Positions 16,125 to 26,828 of a stretch of DNA of 64,000 nt are shown here, in pieces (within the stretch, counting starts at the first letter, position 1; each line of letters starts with the position of its first letter). The DNA lies in assembly GCA_964498765.1 (NCBI GenBank), contig CAZCIU010000007.1:6551-70550 (forward strand), in the 5' to 3' direction. A program made the position numbers and the translations under genes. Origin of the DNA: UPXZ01 sp964498765 (GTDB lineage: Bacteria > Bacteroidota > Bacteroidia > Bacteroidales > Paludibacteraceae). The notes below the pieces were generated by a model that made no database searches, was not told where the DNA came from, and saw nothing but the letters and a program-made list of their open reading frames with translations.

Positions 16125-18944
16125 TTAATTTCCCAAAACTATTTTCACTACCCGACTGATATTTCCGCTATCAAACTTCACAATGTAAATTCCTTTCGGA
16201 TAATTTTGAAGGTCAATTGTGTAGTTTGTGTTTGCACTTTGGGTAAATATTTCGGTGCTTACAAGTGTGCCGGCTATACTATAAACCTTTGCAGATAAGC
16301 TATTGTTCAGTACTTCATTTAATTGAATGTGCAATCTGTTTTCTTTGTCTAAGTAGGTAGAAATCCGATTATCATTTATGTCTTTTGTGCTTGTCGGAGT
16401 TTTCATATTGACCGTAATGTACGGCGAAGGCTCAGTAGTTCCGGTATTATTCAAAGCTTTTACTCTGACATAATATATCCCTTCAGTAAGCCCTGTGAAA
16501 TCTGCATTAAATGTAAATGCATCGGTTCGTTTCACGGTCGTTCCTCTTGGTGGAAAAGTATTATTTTTCGACAATTCTGCCATAAATCCTTTTGAGTTTT
16601 GATTGGCCCATTTTACATTTAAGCTTGTACTGTAAATTTCAGCACCGTCAGCAGGCGAAGTAATGCTTGGAACCGGAATTTCCATTTCCAATGTTTTGAA
16701 ACTAATCACTTCCGATATTGCTTGTGCGCCGTTGTCGTTCACAATTACTCGGGCAAAATAAGTTGTTTCACTCAGTAAAACTTGTTCCGGCAAAGTAAAA
16801 GAAGTAGTATTCAACGATTTTGTAAACAATACACTTGAAGCCGGGAACTGAGCCGAAGAGGAAATCTCGAGCGTATATTCCGCAGTCGGACTTAGATTCA
16901 TCCATTCAAATGTCGGTGTCAATGAAACTCCCGTGGCTCCATCCGTAGGCGAAACCATTTTGAATTTAATTCCATTGAAATTAAATACCTCCGAATAAAT
17001 ATCGGGAGTATTTGCTTTTTTTGTTTTTACTCGCCAGTAATAAGTTGTATTTTCTAAAATATTGGATTGCAAACCGGATGAAAACTGATTTACAGCGGTT
17101 TCCCTAGCTGCAAGGATATTTTCAAACTGTGCATCTGTCGCAATTTCCCAAACATACGAATCGGCTCCTGTAACTGTGCTCCATTTAAATAAAGTTGGAA
17201 TTATCGGTTGTGAATTATTCTCCGGATAAATCAACTGAACTGGAACAGCAGTTGCTAAAGCTTCTCCAAGTACTCGCGGTGAAGATTCATTCCGATAGCG
17301 GTCAAGTACAGAAACTGCAATTCTGTGTGTAAAAGTAGAAATTCCCGCTGGCAAAGTGAATTGTTTTGCATAAGAAATATCCAGCAAATAATTTGATTTA
17401 GTATAAACTGCCGGATCGTTAATATTAGCAATCGGAACGGCGTAAATAGCAAATTTCACATCATTTCTTTCGTGCGTCCAAGTCAAAACACCTGCATTTA
17501 ATGCCATATTTTCCACCAAAGTCAAATCCGCTGCTTTTTTCCAATTTATAGAAGGCTGAATAGCGCGCTGAGTAAATACGTTTGTTTTCAAATAATCCAC
17601 AAAACTTAATCCTGTGGCTTTTGTAGTGGCATAGAATACACTTCCGGGAGCTCCATTCAAATCACTTGTCCGATTAGCATCTACCTGAAGTCCGAGTTCT
17701 GAAAAAAAGAAGTTTGTTGCAGTTGGCGCTTTTTGCATCGAACTTGAAGATTCTGACAATTCATACTGCTCAATAATATTTCGCTCCAATTCTGATATTC
17801 CCAGTGTAGTAATCTGGTCATTTAGCACAGAGTATGTTTTGGTTTGCTGCGGTACCAAAAGCGGTGCAGGCGGTGCTCCAGCTCCGGTCATTGCAGTAAG
17901 TGAATGACTGGAATAAAAATGTTTACTGAATTTATTTGCTACCATACTCCACCACACAGCCAATTTATCGTACGGAATTGTGCCGGTTGTAGTCCAGTAA
18001 ATTTGCGGAGAAATATAATCAATCGAGCCTTGGTTTAACCAAGCCAGCGGATCAGAGTAAATTCCATTGTACTGCCAATCGCTTCCGACCGGTGCCGGTG
18101 GAACTCCGTATTTAGCTGCTACAGTTGGATTAGAAGCCGCCACTCCGGCCGGACTAATTCCAAATGTCACATACGGTTTGATGGACTGAATTCTTTCATA
18201 TACAGCCTTAATCATGATGTTACAGTTTTCTCTTCTCCAATCGCCACGAGAAAGTCCATCGGGATTGTAAAGATTGTACTGTGCCTGATCATGAGCATCT
18301 GTTGTCATTCCGTTTCCATAAAAATAATCGTCAAACACAATTCCATCTACATCGTATTTCGTTACAACTTCTGCTACAATATCCGAAATTCGTTTTGTTA
18401 CTTCTGGAATTCCCGGATTTAGAATTTTAACATAGCTGTCGTATGCAATCAGCCATTCGGGATTTGTATTAGCATAGTCATTTGGCAAATTTCCGTGTGT
18501 GGCAGACGATGAAGAATATCTGTATGGATTGAGCCAAGCGTGAAGTTCCATACCTCGCTTGTGCGCTTCCTCCACAGCAAAAGCCAAAGGATCCCAGCCC
18601 GGATCAGCTCCTCGCTCCGAGGAAATAAAGCTGCTCCAGTTTTCAAAAGAAGATGGATACATAGCGTCACTCATACTTCTAATTTGAAAAAATACCGTAT
18701 TCATATTGGCTGTTTTCATTCTGTCAAGTATCTTAATCAAATCAGCTTTTTGCTGATTGATAGCTGACTGCCGCTGTGTTGGCGTGCCAGAAGCGGGAAC
18801 AGTCACTGAAGGCCAGTCAAGCCTCCAAACAGTTGCTAGCCAGTTAGCACGCATTTCACGTTTGGGAGATTGACCGGAAGCCGGTGTCCAGTTTATAATA
18901 CAAAAAAGTACTATTAGGAAATATGAATATTTAATATTCTTCAT
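16125..18944 (-). CDS. T9SS-secreted GHL10-family glycosidase-like protein
   Basis: A 939-residue protein with signal peptide (about 1-24), a glycosyl-hydrolase-like 10 TIM barrel (PF02638, about 27-390) showing REMRANWLATVWRLDWPS, NTVFFQIRSMSDAMYPS, GMELHAWLNPYRYSS and VDGIVFDDYFYG, then several FN3-like modules (about 465-850) and a T9SS tail (about 865-939, ending GNISRVVKIVLGN). The acidic pair in FDDYFYG lies where TIM-barrel catalytic carboxylates usually sit. GHL10 proteins such as Bacillus YngK occur with cell-wall enzymes, but I cannot assign a substrate. It sits between the SusCD/lipoprotein genes and the adhesin-like gene, which supports a role in surface glycan cleavage. Confidence 0.82.
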   Translation of the reverse strand: MKNIKYSYFLIVLFCIINWTPASGQSPKREMRANWLATVWRLDWPSVTVPASGTPTQRQSAINQQKADLIKILDRMKTANMNTVFFQIRSMSDAMYPSSFENWSSFISSERGADPGWDPLAFAVEEAHKRGMELHAWLNPYRYSSSSATHGNLPNDYANTNPEWLIAYDSYVKILNPGIPEVTKRISDIVAEVVTKYDVDGIVFDDYFYGNGMTTDAHDQAQYNLYNPDGLSRGDWRRENCNIMIKAVYERIQSIKPYVTFGISPAGVAASNPTVAAKYGVPPAPVGSDWQYNGIYSDPLAWLNQGSIDYISPQIYWTTTGTIPYDKLAVWWSMVANKFSKHFYSSHSLTAMTGAGAPPAPLLVPQQTKTYSVLNDQITTLGISELERNIIEQYELSESSSSMQKAPTATNFFFSELGLQVDANRTSDLNGAPGSVFYATTKATGLSFVDYLKTNVFTQRAIQPSINWKKAADLTLVENMALNAGVLTWTHERNDVKFAIYAVPIANINDPAVYTKSNYLLDISYAKQFTLPAGISTFTHRIAVSVLDRYRNESSPRVLGEALATAVPVQLIYPENNSQPIIPTLFKWSTVTGADSYVWEIATDAQFENILAARETAVNQFSSGLQSNILENTTYYWRVKTKKANTPDIYSEVFNFNGIKFKMVSPTDGATGVSLTPTFEWMNLSPTAEYTLEISSSAQFPASSVLFTKSLNTTSFTLPEQVLLSETTYFARVIVNDNGAQAISEVISFKTLEMEIPVPSITSPADGAEIYSTSLNVKWANQNSKGFMAELSKNNTFPPRGTTVKRTDAFTFNADFTGLTEGIYYVRVKALNNTGTTEPSPYITVNMKTPTSTKDINDNRISTYLDKENRLHIQLNEVLNNSLSAKVYSIAGTLVSTEIFTQSANTNYTIDLQNYPKGIYIVKFDSGNISRVVKIVLGN

Positions 18945-19002
18945 TGGTTCAATTAGCGATTCGAAAAACGGATGATCTTAGTCCTTTTTTGATAAATCTT
19001 TT

Positions 19003-20688
19003 TTAGAAAAGTTTTGATTTTGTATTATTTACTGAAACGCCGTAAACTTCGACGCCTTCGATAACATGTTCTATTACTCTTTTTGAAGCGCTGTAACGCA
19101 TCAAACCTGATTTTACTGTTGGGTCTGCCGAACGCAATCCAAAGTAAACATCGCCTGTAGCTTCGTCTAATGTCAACTGCGAAATACCGATAAATTCACC
19201 CGAAGAACCTTCGCCTTTACCGGCTTCTGTAATCGGAGTAACAGTTTTTCCGTTTGCTGTTTTCAGCAGATATGGAGCTAAATTACCTTTTGAAGAGCCG
19301 ATTTCAGTAAGTTGTGACAATGTACAACGATAAACTCCTTCAAATCCAGTATCGTAAATTGAGAAATAAACGACCTGATTTTTGCTGTCCCAAACAATTG
19401 ATTTCGGGCTCATTCCTGATAGTGCAATTCCATCTTCCGGCACTTTGTCTCTTTCGCCCGCGGTTATTACTGCTTTTAGAATATCTGAATCTTTAAATCG
19501 TAAAATTCCGGTTCCATTATAGGTTTTCAGCCAATACCAAACATTATTAATTTTGGTGAAACTAGCATTCATAGAACCGTAAGAAATTCCATTTCCGTAA
19601 TAATGCAAAGTTTGATTTTGGAAATAATATGGAAAATCTGCACGTGTCAGCGAACGGTTTCTTTCTGTCAGCGGAACTATGCTTACACCCGTATTTCTAT
19701 CTGAGAAATAAAGGTTGTTTCCTTCAATATATCCGTAGAATGGGTCGTTGAAAGCAGCTCCGGTATTGGTCAACATTGTTTCCAATTTTGATCCGTCTTT
19801 TGCCATCACCGTAATACGACCGTCACCGAGGTTGGCGTCAACGTCGTTCACGTAAGTAAATTGTTGTCCCGGGTCCAGAATATAAAGCGATGCATCTTTG
19901 AAAAGGATATTCAGCGGATGTTTTCCGGAGGAAATATTCATATCAAAAGGATTGATTTTCATTCCTGCTGGTTTGCTATCAACTAATTTCAACGCCATGA
20001 TATTTCCACCTTTCACAGCATAATAAAGCGTAGGAACTTCTTGATTGTAACCCACTTGCACATTTACTCTTCCTTCCTGAAGCGGACGTCCGGCCAGTTT
20101 TACTTGCAGACGAACAGTTTGTGAACCTACATGGCTGAATTTCATTTTTCCAGGATCTCTTTCAGTTGAAGTTAGCATAGGTTCTCCGGCTTCATTGGTC
20201 GTTCCTTCCGGGAAAATCCAAAGGAATTCTTCCGGTAAATTTTCCGGATTCGGAAGTTCCATTGATACAGACACAGGTGTTGTGAGTACTTCACAAATGC
20301 CGCCTTCAATAGGATCCACCATCATTATCGGCACAATATCGCGTACCATGATTGGCTGGATTTTATGATGTGAACCACCAATTGTCAATTTTACATTGTA
20401 AGTTCCCGGTATGCTGTATTTATGTGTAGCCGTATTCCCGGAAACAGGTCCAGAACCATCACCAAAATCCCAAACAGCTTCGCCGCTCATGCTTGAAAGG
20501 CTGGTAAATTCGATGGTTGCACCAATGTAATAATCTAGCTGGTAACTATCGTCTATCACTTTATAAGCAAAGTCAACCGCTGCTGATGGCAAAGTTTCCA
20601 CTTCGGGCTCATTATCCACACATCCATGGGCAAAAAGGCCTACAATCAACAGGGACAGACCGTATGTTATATGTTTTAAAGTCTTCAT
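19003..20688 (-). CDS. PKD-domain surface lipoprotein of the SusCD locus
   Basis: A 561-residue lipoprotein with lipobox LFAHGC (Cys at about 23) followed by an acidic stretch (DNEPEVE), as in Bacteroidota surface lipoproteins. A PKD domain follows (about 45-118, AVWDFGDGSGPVSG and YSIPGTYNVKLTIGG), then a second Ig-like segment and a propeller-like C-terminal half (LKLVDSKPAGMKIN, YFSIYDTGFEGVYRC). The position directly after SusD and a small lipoprotein is that of SusE/SusF-type surface glycan-binding proteins, so glycan capture is the inferred role. No enzyme motif is visible. Confidence 0.75.
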   Translation of the reverse strand: MKTLKHITYGLSLLIVGLFAHGCVDNEPEVETLPSAAVDFAYKVIDDSYQLDYYIGATIEFTSLSSMSGEAVWDFGDGSGPVSGNTATHKYSIPGTYNVKLTIGGSHHKIQPIMVRDIVPIMMVDPIEGGICEVLTTPVSVSMELPNPENLPEEFLWIFPEGTTNEAGEPMLTSTERDPGKMKFSHVGSQTVRLQVKLAGRPLQEGRVNVQVGYNQEVPTLYYAVKGGNIMALKLVDSKPAGMKINPFDMNISSGKHPLNILFKDASLYILDPGQQFTYVNDVDANLGDGRITVMAKDGSKLETMLTNTGAAFNDPFYGYIEGNNLYFSDRNTGVSIVPLTERNRSLTRADFPYYFQNQTLHYYGNGISYGSMNASFTKINNVWYWLKTYNGTGILRFKDSDILKAVITAGERDKVPEDGIALSGMSPKSIVWDSKNQVVYFSIYDTGFEGVYRCTLSQLTEIGSSKGNLAPYLLKTANGKTVTPITEAGKGEGSSGEFIGISQLTLDEATGDVYFGLRSADPTVKSGLMRYSASKRVIEHVIEGVEVYGVSVNNTKSKLF

Positions 20689-20751
20689 ATCCGATAAATT
20701 CTATATTGTTTCTATTTATGTTTTTCTTTGCTCGCTTTTTTAAGGCAATTT

Positions 20752-21612
20752 TTAGTTAATGTCTATCTGCTTGGCTGGAGTGGTAATTCCATAAATGCCT
20801 CGCTTGTCGTACACACGCATGGTAGCATTAATTCTGTAAGTTCTTCGGTATTCCACTTCGTGAACTCCGGTAGTTGCATTTTCAATTAATTTTCCAAACT
20901 CAATTGTTGAGTAAAGATTTTTGATATCTGTCGGAACAGGTGTGTTTCCAGCCTGATCTTTCGGAAAATGATACACCCAGTTGTTTGAGTTTGTATCAAA
21001 AGTTGAATCGGTGTATTGTTTGAAATTATCCATCAATCCCATTCCAAGATACATGCGCTGGAAATCAGCAAATTTCATCAAAGTATAAAGACTGTCTTTG
21101 AAATGCTGCATAAAGCCTTGACCAAAATATTCATCCATTTTTTGTGGATCGAATTCTTCAGGTTTTACCCAAGAAAATGGACTTAAAGTTCCACTTACAG
21201 GGAATTCACTTTCGAGTTTGAATGCTCTCAGCGTATCGTTCCAGACGGCTTGAGAATGCGGATAACTTTGAATAAATTGAGAAATTCGCTTTTCTTCCGA
21301 TTTGGTGGAATTTATGGCAAAAGTAAAGGTCGTAACCCAAGGACTGGAAACTGATTTGCTTTCGGTTTCCACCAGATTGTACCACACTTCTGAGCGATCA
21401 ATATCTGACACGGTGGAATAATACTGCAGTGTGAACGGCATGGTGCTTCCGGCGCTCATTGCAGAACTTCCAATTTCCCAATAGGCTTGTGGTCCTACTT
21501 CTCCTGTAATCACATTCTCATCGATAAAGTCGTGTTTTTCGCAGGAGTATGCCATTGTAATCAGCAGGCTGAAAACTGCCAATCGAACTGTGTTTTTGAA
21601 AATATGTTTCAT
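20752..21612 (-). CDS. SusCD-associated lipoprotein, unknown domain
   Basis: A 286-residue lipoprotein: signal with lipobox ITMAYSC, followed by EKHDFIDENV. The N-terminal part (about 30-120) looks like an Ig-like strand domain (GSTMPFTLQYYSTVSDIDRS), and the C-terminal half is helical (FQRMYLGMGLMDNFKQYTD) and ends RTYRINATMRVYDKRGIYG. I do not recognise the family. Placement between susD and the PKD lipoprotein suggests a SusE-like accessory of the outer-membrane complex. Spacing to neighbours is 63-78 bp, consistent with one transcript. Confidence 0.65.
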   Translation of the reverse strand: MKHIFKNTVRLAVFSLLITMAYSCEKHDFIDENVITGEVGPQAYWEIGSSAMSAGSTMPFTLQYYSTVSDIDRSEVWYNLVETESKSVSSPWVTTFTFAINSTKSEEKRISQFIQSYPHSQAVWNDTLRAFKLESEFPVSGTLSPFSWVKPEEFDPQKMDEYFGQGFMQHFKDSLYTLMKFADFQRMYLGMGLMDNFKQYTDSTFDTNSNNWVYHFPKDQAGNTPVPTDIKNLYSTIEFGKLIENATTGVHEVEYRRTYRINATMRVYDKRGIYGITTPAKQIDIN

Positions 21613-21690
21613 GATAAAATATATTTCGTAATCTTTGATTCTGTCTTATTAATTTGGTGTATGAGAAATTTCTTCCTCAATTTCCAATTA

Positions 21691-23469
21691 TTATTTCCAC
21701 TCTGTCGGGTCGTTAGAAACTGCTTTTCCGCTGGTATTGTACTGCCAAATCATCCTCTTTTTCAACCATTCGGCATTTTTGTATGCTCCAAGACGCTCAA
21801 GTTCCTTTTTATTGTATTTATCTTCCGTTTCAGGGTCGTAATTCAATCGATTTATCCAAGCATTTGGTGATAATTCTGCATTCTGACCAAACGAATCGTC
21901 TTTCATCCAATACGGAACATACAAATTATACGGACGACGAAGCGAGTATTCTGCAGTAAACGAAGCAACTGTTCCAATTCCGGTTCCTGAACCAATGTGA
22001 GTTTTTGTAACGGTATAAACCGGCACGTTATCGTAAGTAATTCCGTTGGTTTTGCTACTGTAATTATAGCGACGCATATCGTTCCATTGCTCTGGTTGCA
22101 GATACATTGCTACGTACTTTTGCTGCATCAAATCTGCAATAGTAAATACGCTTTCACCAGGCAAACGGATATCGAAATAGCGTGTGTAACGCGTCAATGC
22201 ATTTCCTGAAAGATCAGCTTCGAATATGCCCAATTTTTCCATATTGTGAATAACTGCAGCTTTCGTAGTATTATATGCAGCCACTTTATCACCTGCCCAA
22301 TACTGCGCCTCAGCTTTGATAAACATCAATTCTTCATCAGTAATTAATGCCACATAGCCATCATTTTGAGTATAAGGATTGTTGCCGCTACTTGCAAAAA
22401 GGTCCGGATAATTAGTTACACGCATGGAAACATCCATTCCGATATTGCTTTCCAACCAGCGGAAACGTGTACTACCATTTACACCCGAAATATCGCGCAT
22501 AGTCATCAATTTCTCTGTTCGCGGATCGAGCGCATATCTACGACTGGCTTCAGAAACCTGATTGGTATAAGCTCCAAGAATTCCATACGCAAAGAATGTG
22601 GTAGGAATTGAAGATGCCAAACGATTTCCGCGGCTTTCCCAAGCATTGATAATCGGAGCATAAGAACCCCAAGGTGCGTTTTGTTCACCTGTTCCACCTG
22701 TATAAACGTAGCGTGGTTCTTGCCAAGCCGGATCGTTAAGTACTTCATCAACTAATGTTACGATTTTTGAAGCAACTGCAGGAGTATTTTCCCAATTTGG
22801 CAATTTACGAAGCCAAAGTCTGGCACGCAATGCTTTGGTATAAAGTTCCCATTTTTTCAAATCTCCACTGAAAATTCGATCCATTTTCTGAGTGATTGGA
22901 ATATTTTTCTCATTATTTATCCATGCAGGATCTGAATAAAGAGCAATCAACTCATCTGCTTCCTGGAACATCCAGGTATAAATATCTTCTTGCGAATCAT
23001 AAGTTGGCGATGTTGCTGTGTAAGCATTAGAGCGAGGCATATCTCCGAAAACGTCGGTTGTCAGCATCGTAGATTGCAACATGATGGTTCGCGCAATCAG
23101 GATAAAGTTTTTTGAATCGATTTTTTCAGCCGCACGAATGAGTTCATTCACATTGGCACCCAAATCATAGAAATGACGACGCCATTGCGGATGTCGGTTC
23201 ATTGACAGGAACTCCCAACCTGCACTGTATGCGTATGAACCTGTCTGACTTTTGGAAGGCGTGGTAAGTGCCTGAGAAAGATAAACTCCGTATTCGGCGT
23301 GGTCATACACTTGCTGTGCTGCATAGAAAACTGCCGGTGGCAAGGCTTGATCCACTGTTACGGTCGTTGGACTGTCTTTACTGGTATTCACATCCAAAAA
23401 ATCATCGCAGCTTACCAGTGTAAGTGCTGCTACCAGGACTGTGATTAATATATGATTTATCCGTTTCAT
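21691..23469 (-). CDS. SusD/RagB-family nutrient-binding lipoprotein
   Basis: The 592-residue protein starts MKRINHILITVLVAALTLVS, with lipobox LVSC and the typical DDFLDVNTSKDSP motif of SusD proteins just after the lipidated Cys. Tetratricopeptide-like helices and the C-terminal WNDMRRYNY motif match the SusD-like_2/RagB type. SusD forms the lid over the SusC barrel and captures the ligand on the cell surface. It lies 81 bp downstream of its SusC partner. Confidence 0.93.
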   Translation of the reverse strand: MKRINHILITVLVAALTLVSCDDFLDVNTSKDSPTTVTVDQALPPAVFYAAQQVYDHAEYGVYLSQALTTPSKSQTGSYAYSAGWEFLSMNRHPQWRRHFYDLGANVNELIRAAEKIDSKNFILIARTIMLQSTMLTTDVFGDMPRSNAYTATSPTYDSQEDIYTWMFQEADELIALYSDPAWINNEKNIPITQKMDRIFSGDLKKWELYTKALRARLWLRKLPNWENTPAVASKIVTLVDEVLNDPAWQEPRYVYTGGTGEQNAPWGSYAPIINAWESRGNRLASSIPTTFFAYGILGAYTNQVSEASRRYALDPRTEKLMTMRDISGVNGSTRFRWLESNIGMDVSMRVTNYPDLFASSGNNPYTQNDGYVALITDEELMFIKAEAQYWAGDKVAAYNTTKAAVIHNMEKLGIFEADLSGNALTRYTRYFDIRLPGESVFTIADLMQQKYVAMYLQPEQWNDMRRYNYSSKTNGITYDNVPVYTVTKTHIGSGTGIGTVASFTAEYSLRRPYNLYVPYWMKDDSFGQNAELSPNAWINRLNYDPETEDKYNKKELERLGAYKNAEWLKKRMIWQYNTSGKAVSNDPTEWK

Positions 23470-23550
23470 TTTGAAAGTGTGTTATTTTTTATTAGAAAAA
23501 AGAGCATTTTTAATCAATCTAAAATTTTCTATTTTCAAACTCGCCGGAGC

Positions 23551-26500
23551 TTAAAAAGATGCGCTTATTGTAAAGTTATATCCTCTCGTATTTGGAACAG
23601 CGTAGTTATCTACACCTGCAGAACCCGTTCCACCACGGCTTGTATCAGCATTCAAAGTAGGATCAGCACCGGTATATCTTGTCAGCAAGAAAACATTATT
23701 TGCTGTAAGTGACAATCTCAAAGCTTTTAATGCCGTATTTTTCACGTAATGTGACATATCCCAACCAAATGTAACGTAGCTCAGACGCAGGAATGAACCA
23801 TCTTCAATAAAATTGGAACTTACTGCATAGAAATAATCAATCAAAGTTGGATAGTTCAGCGTGATTGCATTTGTATTCGGTGCGAAACTTCCGTCGGCTT
23901 GTTTCACTACTCCATCAACCACAATCTGGCGTCCTCTGTAAGTTTCGAGCATTTTGCTCTGTCCCATTGAGATAAGTCCGCGTTCTGTGATATTGGCTAC
24001 ATCACCGCCAAGTCGTCCGTTAAGCAAGAACGATAATGACAAGTTTTTGTAACGGAATGTATTGGTCAAACCGGCTAAGAATTTTGGCTCTCTGTTCCCG
24101 ATTAAAGCATCTTTTTTAGGTCCAATTTCCGGATATCCAAGATCGTTAACTATGATTTTTCCATCATCGGTACGCAGATAATCTTTCCCAGAAAGAGAAG
24201 TTGTAGAAGCTCCCAAATAAGCAGAAGTGAAAATATCTCCGTACTGATCGCCTGTAATTTCGGCTACATCTTCCGGCAGACTTACTACTTTACCACGGTT
24301 CAAGCCCATGTTAAATGCAGCCACCCAAGAGAATTCTTTGTTTTTGATAACGTCTTGTTCCAATGAAAACTCAAATCCATGGTTGCGAATTGCACCTTCG
24401 TTTCGCACTTGCAGAATGTATCCTGAAGCAGGCGATACACGAACTGTAACAATCTGATTATCGTTTTTCACGGAATAATAAGCCAAATCCATTCGGGTTT
24501 TATTGTCAAAGAAGCGGAAATCAGCTCCAATTTCCCAGGAATATGCCAACTCAGGCATCAGGTTTCTGTCGGCAGAAGCTAATGTCGGGTCAATACCGTA
24601 TCCGTTGTCCGGGAATGTTCCGAATTGTTTGAAACGACGGTCGTATAAGTATGGCATTGCATCCTTACCTACTACAGCGTAGTTTCCACGAAGTTTTCCG
24701 TAATTGAACCATTTATTTTTGAGGTTAAATAATTCAGAGAAAAGCAAACCGGCTGTCACTGATGGATAGAAATACGGATTGGCAAGAATTGTTGATGACC
24801 AGTCCCATCTTCCGGTAACGCTTAATGAAGCTAAACCTTTATAATCTCCACGAATTTCTCCGAAATATCCGTAAGTTCTTTTCTCACGGTGCGAACTGCC
24901 GCGGTCACCTAAGTAAATATAGGCCGAATTGGTATTGGACAAGCTATAAGTTCCTGGAATAATAAAGTCACGACCTTGATTGGAAAGTGAGAAACCTTCT
25001 TCCATTTTCAGATCGGCTCCGGCCAAGAGGTCAATGTCAAATTCGCTCGGCAACTGAATTTTGTAAGTTGCTAAAGCAGAAGTTGCAAATAACTGACTAC
25101 GTGATGCCGACGCACTATAAAAACCTAATAAATTCGGGCTCATATCTTCATAATCTTTGGTGTGAAGATAAGCTGTATTGGTATATGCGTCAATAAAATT
25201 ATTGTAAGCCAGTAAATCTATTTCATATTGTGCCAATTCTTCCGGAGTTGCATCAGCAGCAATGCTTGGCTGAGTTAAAAATGGTAATTTCACAGCATCG
25301 TCCCAGCGTGGTACGTTGTAACCATCGTAAGAAGAATTGCTTGTATCAAAGCTCACACGACCAATCAGTTCGAGGTTTTTTATCGGACTGAAATTTAGCG
25401 ATCCGTTAATAATATTACGTGTTCTTCTATTTTTACTGCTATCGTTGTAGCGAGGATAAAGCGGACTAATCGGCGAATTGTATTTATTATTGTCACTATA
25501 ATATAAGAAGCGTGGGAAACCATTTGCTTCCTGATAATTGGTTATATCATCTGTAATCGGCCAGTTGTAAACCGACGACATACTGGTAGAACCAAATGAA
25601 CGTGATGTATTTTCGTTAATATTGGCCGAAAGTGTAAGCGAAAGTGTTTTCAATGGTTGATAGGTTCCTTTCAGCAAAAGTCCCATTCTGTCTAAATAAT
25701 CATTTGGAACAATCCCTTTATTTCTGGAATAATTAGCTGAAGCATAAGCCTGGAATTTTTCGCTACCACCATTTAAGCTCACATCGTATTTTTGATAAAA
25801 TCCATCGTTTAGGAATTTCTCTACGTTGTTTGATCTTTCAAAATCAGCAGCAAGCGGCGGTCCCCAGCCACCCATAGTTCTGTCTTTATAGAAACCATCA
25901 GAACCAGGACCATAAGTTGTTTGAATTCCTCTTACTCGGGTTGGAATATCATATTGCAAGCTGGCACTCGCATTCACGGTCACTTTTCCTACCTGACCTC
26001 TTTTGGTAGTAATCATTACCACGCCGTTAGCAGCATCCTGACCATAAAGCGCAGAAGCTGCCGCACCTTTCAGCACGGTAATATTCTCAATATCGTTTGG
26101 ATTGATGTCGGCTGCTGCACTTCCGCGTCCTGCCAGTGGAATTCCATCAAGTACGAAAAGCGGCTCGTTGTTTTGTGCATTGTTTACAGAAGAAATACCA
26201 CGAATGATAATTTGTGTTCCGGAGTTTGGCGAACCGCTGGAATTAGTTACGCTCAGCCCGGCGATTTTTCCCTGCAAAGCGTTCACGAAGTTTTGCGATT
26301 TTCCATCGGTCAAAGCTTCGGAATTTACAGTCTGCACCGCAAAGTTCAGCTTTCTTTTTTCTGACTGAACGCCCATTGCAGTTACTACAATTTCTTCGAG
26401 CAACTCAGTTTCCGGGTCGAGCACCACATTAATCACGCTTGCATCACCCACCACTCTTTCTTGTGCCTTCATTCCAACGTATGAAAACACAAGCGTTTGG

Positions 26501-26694
26501 CCTTTTTGAACGGAAAGATTATATGCTCCGTCAATGTTAGTAAGAGCTCCTCGGGTAGTTCCTTTCACCACGACCGATGCTCCGATAATCGGGAGCCCAT
26601 CTTCCGAAGAAGTAACTGTTCCTGTTACGTTTAGCTGTGCAAATGAGGGCAAAGCAATCAGTAAACTTAAGATTAAGAAATATAATTTCTTCAT
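23551..26694 (-). CDS. SusC/RagA-family TonB-dependent outer-membrane transporter
   Basis: A 1047-residue transporter: signal peptide (1-19), carboxypeptidase-like regulatory domain (about 22-95, GTVTSSEDGLPIIGASVVVK), the SusC signature and plug (about 110-235, LQGKIAGLSVTNSSGSP, DIENITVLKGAAASALYGQD) and a 22-strand barrel ending in the aromatic TISASF. It imports oligomeric ligand released or captured by the locus proteins with energy from TonB. It is the first gene of the minus-strand locus that also encodes SusD, GHL10, NAGPA and amidase proteins. No hybrid two-component or ECF regulator gene is adjacent. Confidence 0.95.
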   Translation of the reverse strand: MKKLYFLILSLLIALPSFAQLNVTGTVTSSEDGLPIIGASVVVKGTTRGALTNIDGAYNLSVQKGQTLVFSYVGMKAQERVVGDASVINVVLDPETELLEEIVVTAMGVQSEKRKLNFAVQTVNSEALTDGKSQNFVNALQGKIAGLSVTNSSGSPNSGTQIIIRGISSVNNAQNNEPLFVLDGIPLAGRGSAAADINPNDIENITVLKGAAASALYGQDAANGVVMITTKRGQVGKVTVNASASLQYDIPTRVRGIQTTYGPGSDGFYKDRTMGGWGPPLAADFERSNNVEKFLNDGFYQKYDVSLNGGSEKFQAYASANYSRNKGIVPNDYLDRMGLLLKGTYQPLKTLSLTLSANINENTSRSFGSTSMSSVYNWPITDDITNYQEANGFPRFLYYSDNNKYNSPISPLYPRYNDSSKNRRTRNIINGSLNFSPIKNLELIGRVSFDTSNSSYDGYNVPRWDDAVKLPFLTQPSIAADATPEELAQYEIDLLAYNNFIDAYTNTAYLHTKDYEDMSPNLLGFYSASASRSQLFATSALATYKIQLPSEFDIDLLAGADLKMEEGFSLSNQGRDFIIPGTYSLSNTNSAYIYLGDRGSSHREKRTYGYFGEIRGDYKGLASLSVTGRWDWSSTILANPYFYPSVTAGLLFSELFNLKNKWFNYGKLRGNYAVVGKDAMPYLYDRRFKQFGTFPDNGYGIDPTLASADRNLMPELAYSWEIGADFRFFDNKTRMDLAYYSVKNDNQIVTVRVSPASGYILQVRNEGAIRNHGFEFSLEQDVIKNKEFSWVAAFNMGLNRGKVVSLPEDVAEITGDQYGDIFTSAYLGASTTSLSGKDYLRTDDGKIIVNDLGYPEIGPKKDALIGNREPKFLAGLTNTFRYKNLSLSFLLNGRLGGDVANITERGLISMGQSKMLETYRGRQIVVDGVVKQADGSFAPNTNAITLNYPTLIDYFYAVSSNFIEDGSFLRLSYVTFGWDMSHYVKNTALKALRLSLTANNVFLLTRYTGADPTLNADTSRGGTGSAGVDNYAVPNTRGYNFTISASF

Positions 26695-26828
26695 GGTTTT
26701 ATAATATTAATATTACAACACGTATAAATTGCATATATGAATTCTCGAAAATACGAAATTTTTTATACTTTCATTAATCCTTTTACAATTAATTAAGCTA
26801 TTTTAATCGAAAAATAAAACCGCTTTAC

